Source of the DNA: DATKPC01 sp035524275
GTDB lineage: Bacteria > Pseudomonadota > Gammaproteobacteria > Burkholderiales > Burkholderiaceae_F
Assembly (NCBI GenBank): GCA_035524275.1
Contig: DATKPC010000061.1
Span: 1 to 25,712, forward strand
Direction of reading: 5' to 3'
Length of the DNA stretch: 25,712 nt
Within the stretch, counting starts at the first letter, position 1. Each line of letters starts with the position of its first letter. The notes under the pieces are model-generated. The model was not told where the DNA came from. It was given only the letters and a program-made list of their open reading frames with translations, and searched no databases. A program made the translations under genes and the position numbers. Shown one piece after another: positions 23,038 through 25,712 of the stretch.

Positions 23038-23496
23038 ATGAGAGCCCCATCAACGACGATACGCGACCTCGCGACCCGCAGCGTTCTCACGGTGGCACCC
23101 ACGGCTTCGTTGCGCGACTGCGCGCTGGCGATGCGCAATGGGCACGTTGGCAGCGTGGTGGTGGTCGACGAACGCGATCCAAAGCCGCTCGGCATCCTGA
23201 CCGACCGCGACATCGTGGTCGAAGTAGTCGCCGTCGGCCTCGACGCTTCGACGTTGACCGCAGCCGACATCGCGGTGGCGCCGCTGGCGACCATCCGCGA
23301 GGACGACGACCTGCTCGAAGCCCTGGCCCGCATGCGGGAGAACGGCGTCCGGCGGCTTCCGGTGACGGGAGCCCGCGGGCAGCTCGTCGGCGTCGTGTCG
23401 TTCGACGACCTGTTGCAGGCCGTCGCCGAGCAACTGGATTCGATGGGCCGCGTCATCGCCGCGGAACGTACGCGCGAGGGCGCGACGCGCGCCTGA
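23038..23496 (+). CDS. CBS-pair domain protein
   Basis: The product has 152 residues from ATG 23038, consisting almost wholly of two CBS motifs: the first at about 5-65 (SVLTVAPTASLRDCALAM to PLGILTDRDI), the second at about 75-130 (IREDDDLLEALARMRENGVRRLPV to LVGVVSFDDLL). Such stand-alone pairs bind adenine nucleotides (AMP, ATP, NAD) and modulate partner proteins. GGGAGG ends four bases before ATG 23038; ATG 23011 is an in-frame alternative with a poorer site. The start region of the divergent ChaN-like gene is 42 bases away, so the two share a very short promoter region. The partner enzyme is unknown. Confidence 0.9.
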   Translation: MRAPSTTIRDLATRSVLTVAPTASLRDCALAMRNGHVGSVVVVDERDPKPLGILTDRDIVVEVVAVGLDASTLTAADIAVAPLATIREDDDLLEALARMRENGVRRLPVTGARGQLVGVVSFDDLLQAVAEQLDSMGRVIAAERTREGATRA

Positions 23497-23572
23497 ACGC
23501 GCCGCGCCCGGCGCCGAACCTGGCGCTGAAGCGGGCATCAAACCGGGCGCGGCAGGGGACCGGGAGGCAAGG

Positions 23573-24025
23573 ATGAGCAGGCTGACGTGGATCGTGATCG
23601 CGAATTCGGCACATGCGCGGGTACTGTCGCGCGAACAGGCGCACGGCCCGGTGACCGAGGTCGCGCGTTTCGAGCATCCGGGAAGCCGCCTGCGCGGCGC
23701 CGACATCGTCGGAGACCGTGCCGGCTACGAGGCGATGGGCGGGGGCCATGGGAGCGCGAGTTTCGCACCGCGGACCGACCCGCGGACGAAGGAGCACGAG
23801 AACTTCGCGCGTCAACTGGCACGCGAAATCGGCTCGGCCGTCGGCTCCGGGCGCTGCGGCGGGGTCGCGCTGATGGCGTCCAATCCGTTCCTCGGCGAAG
23901 TGAAGGGCCACCTGGACGTCGCTTCGCAGAAGGCGCTGGTCGCGGCGGTTCCGGTCGACCTGACGTCGTTCGACGGCGAAGAGCTCCAGCGGCGAATCGA
24001 CGCCGCGCTGGCGCGGCCGGACTGA
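23573..24025 (+). CDS. Host attachment protein family (PF10116-type)
   Basis: The 150-residue protein resembles the family annotated as required for attachment to host cells. It starts with TWIVIANSAHARVLSRE, then HPGSRLRGADIVGDRAGYEA, FAPRTDPRTKEHENFARQLAREI and a C-terminal part with ALMASNPFLGEVKGHL and a final VPVDLTSFDGEELQRRI helix. The fold looks related to release-factor/RNase-H-like domains, and the true biochemical role is not established. There is no signal peptide, so a cytoplasmic protein is likely despite the name. It lies 76 bases downstream of the CBS-pair gene on the same strand and may share its transcript. Confidence 0.85.
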   Translation: MSRLTWIVIANSAHARVLSREQAHGPVTEVARFEHPGSRLRGADIVGDRAGYEAMGGGHGSASFAPRTDPRTKEHENFARQLAREIGSAVGSGRCGGVALMASNPFLGEVKGHLDVASQKALVAAVPVDLTSFDGEELQRRIDAALARPD

Positions 24026-24051
24026 CGCCGGCACCGCCCGGCCACGCGGCG

Positions 24052-24109
24052 CGGGCCCGTGGGTCCCCGGGCGCATAGGTCCCCGGGCCCGTGGGTCCCC
24101 GGGCCCTAT
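24052..24109. repeat. 16-bp tandem repeat, about 3.6 copies
   Basis: GGTCCCCGGG recurs at 24062, 24078 and 24094, exactly 16 bases apart. The 6-base tails vary (CGCATA, CCCGTG, CCCTAT), and a partial copy (CGGGCCCGTG) precedes the first at 24052-24061. Each unit has the CCCGGG palindrome. The block sits 27 bases after the attachment-protein gene and ends at a -10-like TATACT (24107-24112). No -35 stands out, so promoter function is uncertain. Confidence 0.8.
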
Positions 24110-24112
24110 ACT

Positions 24113-24304
24113 CGCGTCGCGCCTGAGCGGCGTCGAGGTGCGCGATGCGCCTCGAGGCGCGCCGGGCGTTGATCGTCAACAAGGCGTCACCCGCGCGACA
24201 CATCCTGGCGGCCCTGTCGCGGTGCGCGGCCTTTCCCGGCGCGCGGCGCGCAGACCTGCGTCGGCGCCCTCGAGCCTGCGGGTCACGCGACGTCACGGCC
24301 TTCG
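24113..24304 (+). other. Leader or spacer before the OprB-like gene
   Basis: These 192 bases hold no gene I can support. They contain a perfect 14-base palindrome GCGCCTCGAGGCGC (24147-24160), which can also pair with CGAGGTGCGC just upstream to make a longer hairpin. No ribosome-binding site of normal strength lies before the downstream ATG 24305. Confidence 0.4.
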
Positions 24305-25627
24305 ATGCACGACAAAACACCCATCTCGCCGCTGGCGGCGATCGCGATCCTTGCCCTTGCAGCGCAAGGCGCCCTTGGCGCCGACGCCGAGACGTGGGCC
24401 GCGTACGGGCAGTTCACGAACGTCTCGCAGTTCCACCCCCGCTACCGGTCGCCGTACGCGGGGCCGAACAGCCTGGATCCGGGCAACAACACGCGCGAGA
24501 CGGTCGACGCGACGCTTTTCGCCGGCGCGCGCCTGTGGGACGGCGCGCAGGCCTGGCTGAATCCGGAGATCGACCAGGGATTCGGCTTCAACGACACGCT
24601 GGGCGTCGCCGGCTTCACGAGCGGCGAGGCCTACAAGGTGGGCGCGAACCGGCCCTACTACCGCTTGCCGCGGGCCTTCGTCCGGCAGGTCATTGGGCTG
24701 GGCGGCGACGAGCAGGCCATCGATGCCGCGCCGAACCAGCTGGCATCGACGACGCGCGCCGACAGCCTGACGCTGACCGTCGGCAAATTCTCCGTCGTCG
24801 ATGTCTTCGATGCGAATCGCTATGCCCACGATCCGCGCGGCGACTTCCTCAACTGGTCCGTGATCGAGGCCGGTGCCTTCGACTACGCCGCCGACGCCTG
24901 GGGCTATACGCTCGGCGCCGCCGCGGAATGGAGCTGCTCCGACTGGACGCTGCGCGGCGGCGTCTTCGATCTGTCGCGCGTGCCCAACAGCAAGGAACTG
25001 GAGCGCGGATTCGGCCAGTTCGCGGTGATCGGCGAGGTCGAACGCCGCACGGACCTCGGCGCCGGGCGGCCGGGCAAGGTGCGCCTGCTGGGCTACCTGA
25101 ACCGCGGCCGGATGGCGCGCTACGACGACGCCGTGGCCGAGCCCGGCGTGCCGGCGACGCCGCCCGATCCCGCGCGGGTACGGCGCTATGCGTCGCGGCC
25201 GGGCGCGGCCGTCAACGTGGAGCAGCAACTGGCGCCGGACCTCGGTGCGTTCGCGCGCGCGAGCATCAACGACGGCAGCAAGGAGGCCTACGATTTCACC
25301 GACATCAACCGCTCGCTGAGCGGCGGCCTGTCGCTGCAGGGGGCGCGATGGGAGCGAGCCGCCGACACGGTCGGCGTCGCGTTCGCGATCAATCGCCTGT
25401 CGGACGCCGCGAAGCGCTATTTCGCCGCCGGCGGCGTCGGGATCCTCGTCGGCGACGGACAGCTGCCCCACTATGGCGACGAGCGGATCCTGGAAGCCTA
25501 TTACGCGGCGCGGGTCCTGCCGCATGCCGTCGTGACCGCCGACCTGCAGTTCATCGACCATCCGGCCTACAACCGGGATCGCGGACCGCTTCCGGTCGTC
25601 GGGTTGAGGTTTCACGCGGAGTTTTGA
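24305..25627 (+). CDS. OprB-family carbohydrate-selective porin
   Basis: The 440-residue outer-membrane protein has a signal peptide (hydrophobic core LAAIAILALAAQGALGA, cleavage near residue 26) and the OprB pattern in the mature part: WAAYGQFTNVSQFHPRYRSPYAGPNSL, LWDGAQAWLNPEIDQGFGFND, LGVAGFTSGEAYKVG, the long LTLTVGKFSVVDVFDANRYAHDPRGDFLNW, and the C-terminal VGLRFHAEF ending in Phe. OprB-type porins let sugars and other small solutes cross the outer membrane. The start has no clear ribosome-binding site, but no better start was found. The solute is unknown. The last 85 bases of the window (25628-25712) show no gene. Confidence 0.88.
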   Translation: MHDKTPISPLAAIAILALAAQGALGADAETWAAYGQFTNVSQFHPRYRSPYAGPNSLDPGNNTRETVDATLFAGARLWDGAQAWLNPEIDQGFGFNDTLGVAGFTSGEAYKVGANRPYYRLPRAFVRQVIGLGGDEQAIDAAPNQLASTTRADSLTLTVGKFSVVDVFDANRYAHDPRGDFLNWSVIEAGAFDYAADAWGYTLGAAAEWSCSDWTLRGGVFDLSRVPNSKELERGFGQFAVIGEVERRTDLGAGRPGKVRLLGYLNRGRMARYDDAVAEPGVPATPPDPARVRRYASRPGAAVNVEQQLAPDLGAFARASINDGSKEAYDFTDINRSLSGGLSLQGARWERAADTVGVAFAINRLSDAAKRYFAAGGVGILVGDGQLPHYGDERILEAYYAARVLPHAVVTADLQFIDHPAYNRDRGPLPVVGLRFHAEF

Positions 25628-25712
25628 ACGCCGCGGGCTTGAAAAAGGTAATCTGCGCCCCACATCGAGCGCAGCGGGCGGAAACATCGCGCAGAGCCCC
25701 GCTGGAATACCC

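Noticed and set aside
23497..23572. Small gene or regulatory element between the CBS and attachment-protein genes
   Set aside because: The stretch holds only a GC-rich spacer with the GGGAGGCAAGG ribosome-binding region of the next gene.

Overview
The window is GC-rich (roughly 70%) Gram-negative DNA. A Gram-negative-type porin, an OprB-like porin, a lipoprotein, periplasmic-binding-protein importers, an IclR regulator of the PcaU/PobR kind and a KirBac channel together suggest a betaproteobacterium, most likely Burkholderiales. That placement is inferred from gene content, not from a marker gene. Genes are densely packed, often with ATGA overlaps. I saw no tRNA, rRNA, CRISPR array or intact insertion sequence.

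Region 1 (165-6866, + strand) looks like a shikimate/quinate-to-protocatechuate locus. It holds an IclR/PcaU-type regulator, a three-repeat operator, a general porin, a divergent AroE-like dehydrogenase, an MHS-family proton symporter, a stand-alone HPPD-like protein and a 3-dehydroshikimate dehydratase of the QuiC1 TIM-barrel type. In the QuiC1 enzymes I know, the dehydratase and the HPPD-like part are one polypeptide with the dehydratase first. Here they are two adjacent genes in the reverse order, and the HPPD-like protein has lost one metal-ligand histidine. A small unknown gene (4715-4921, - strand) and an inverted repeat interrupt the locus.

Region 2 (6906-9442, - strand) carries a KirBac-type potassium channel translationally coupled to a thioredoxin-like protein, followed by DNA polymerase IV.

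Region 3 (9505-18410) is a sugar-acid catabolic locus best explained as oxidative L-fucose use, with L-galactose or D-arabinose as alternatives. A GntR/FCD repressor gene is divergent from one run of genes: two-piece UxaA-type dehydratase, SDR dehydrogenase, aldo/keto reductase, COG3618 lactonase and a CUT2 sugar ABC importer (ATPase, permease, Tat-type binding protein). The divergent region has a strong sigma-70-like promoter and TTGGTC half-sites at both promoters. No enzyme for the last step (hydrolase or aldolase) is in the window.

Region 4 (18411-25712) begins with a GC-rich palindromic repeat element. It then holds a patatin-like phospholipase, a small unknown protein, a PiT phosphate transporter, a ChaN-like lipoprotein (- strand), a CBS-pair protein, a host-attachment-type protein, a 16-bp tandem repeat and an OprB-like porin. 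The first ~100 bases hold the tail of a gene cut by the window edge.
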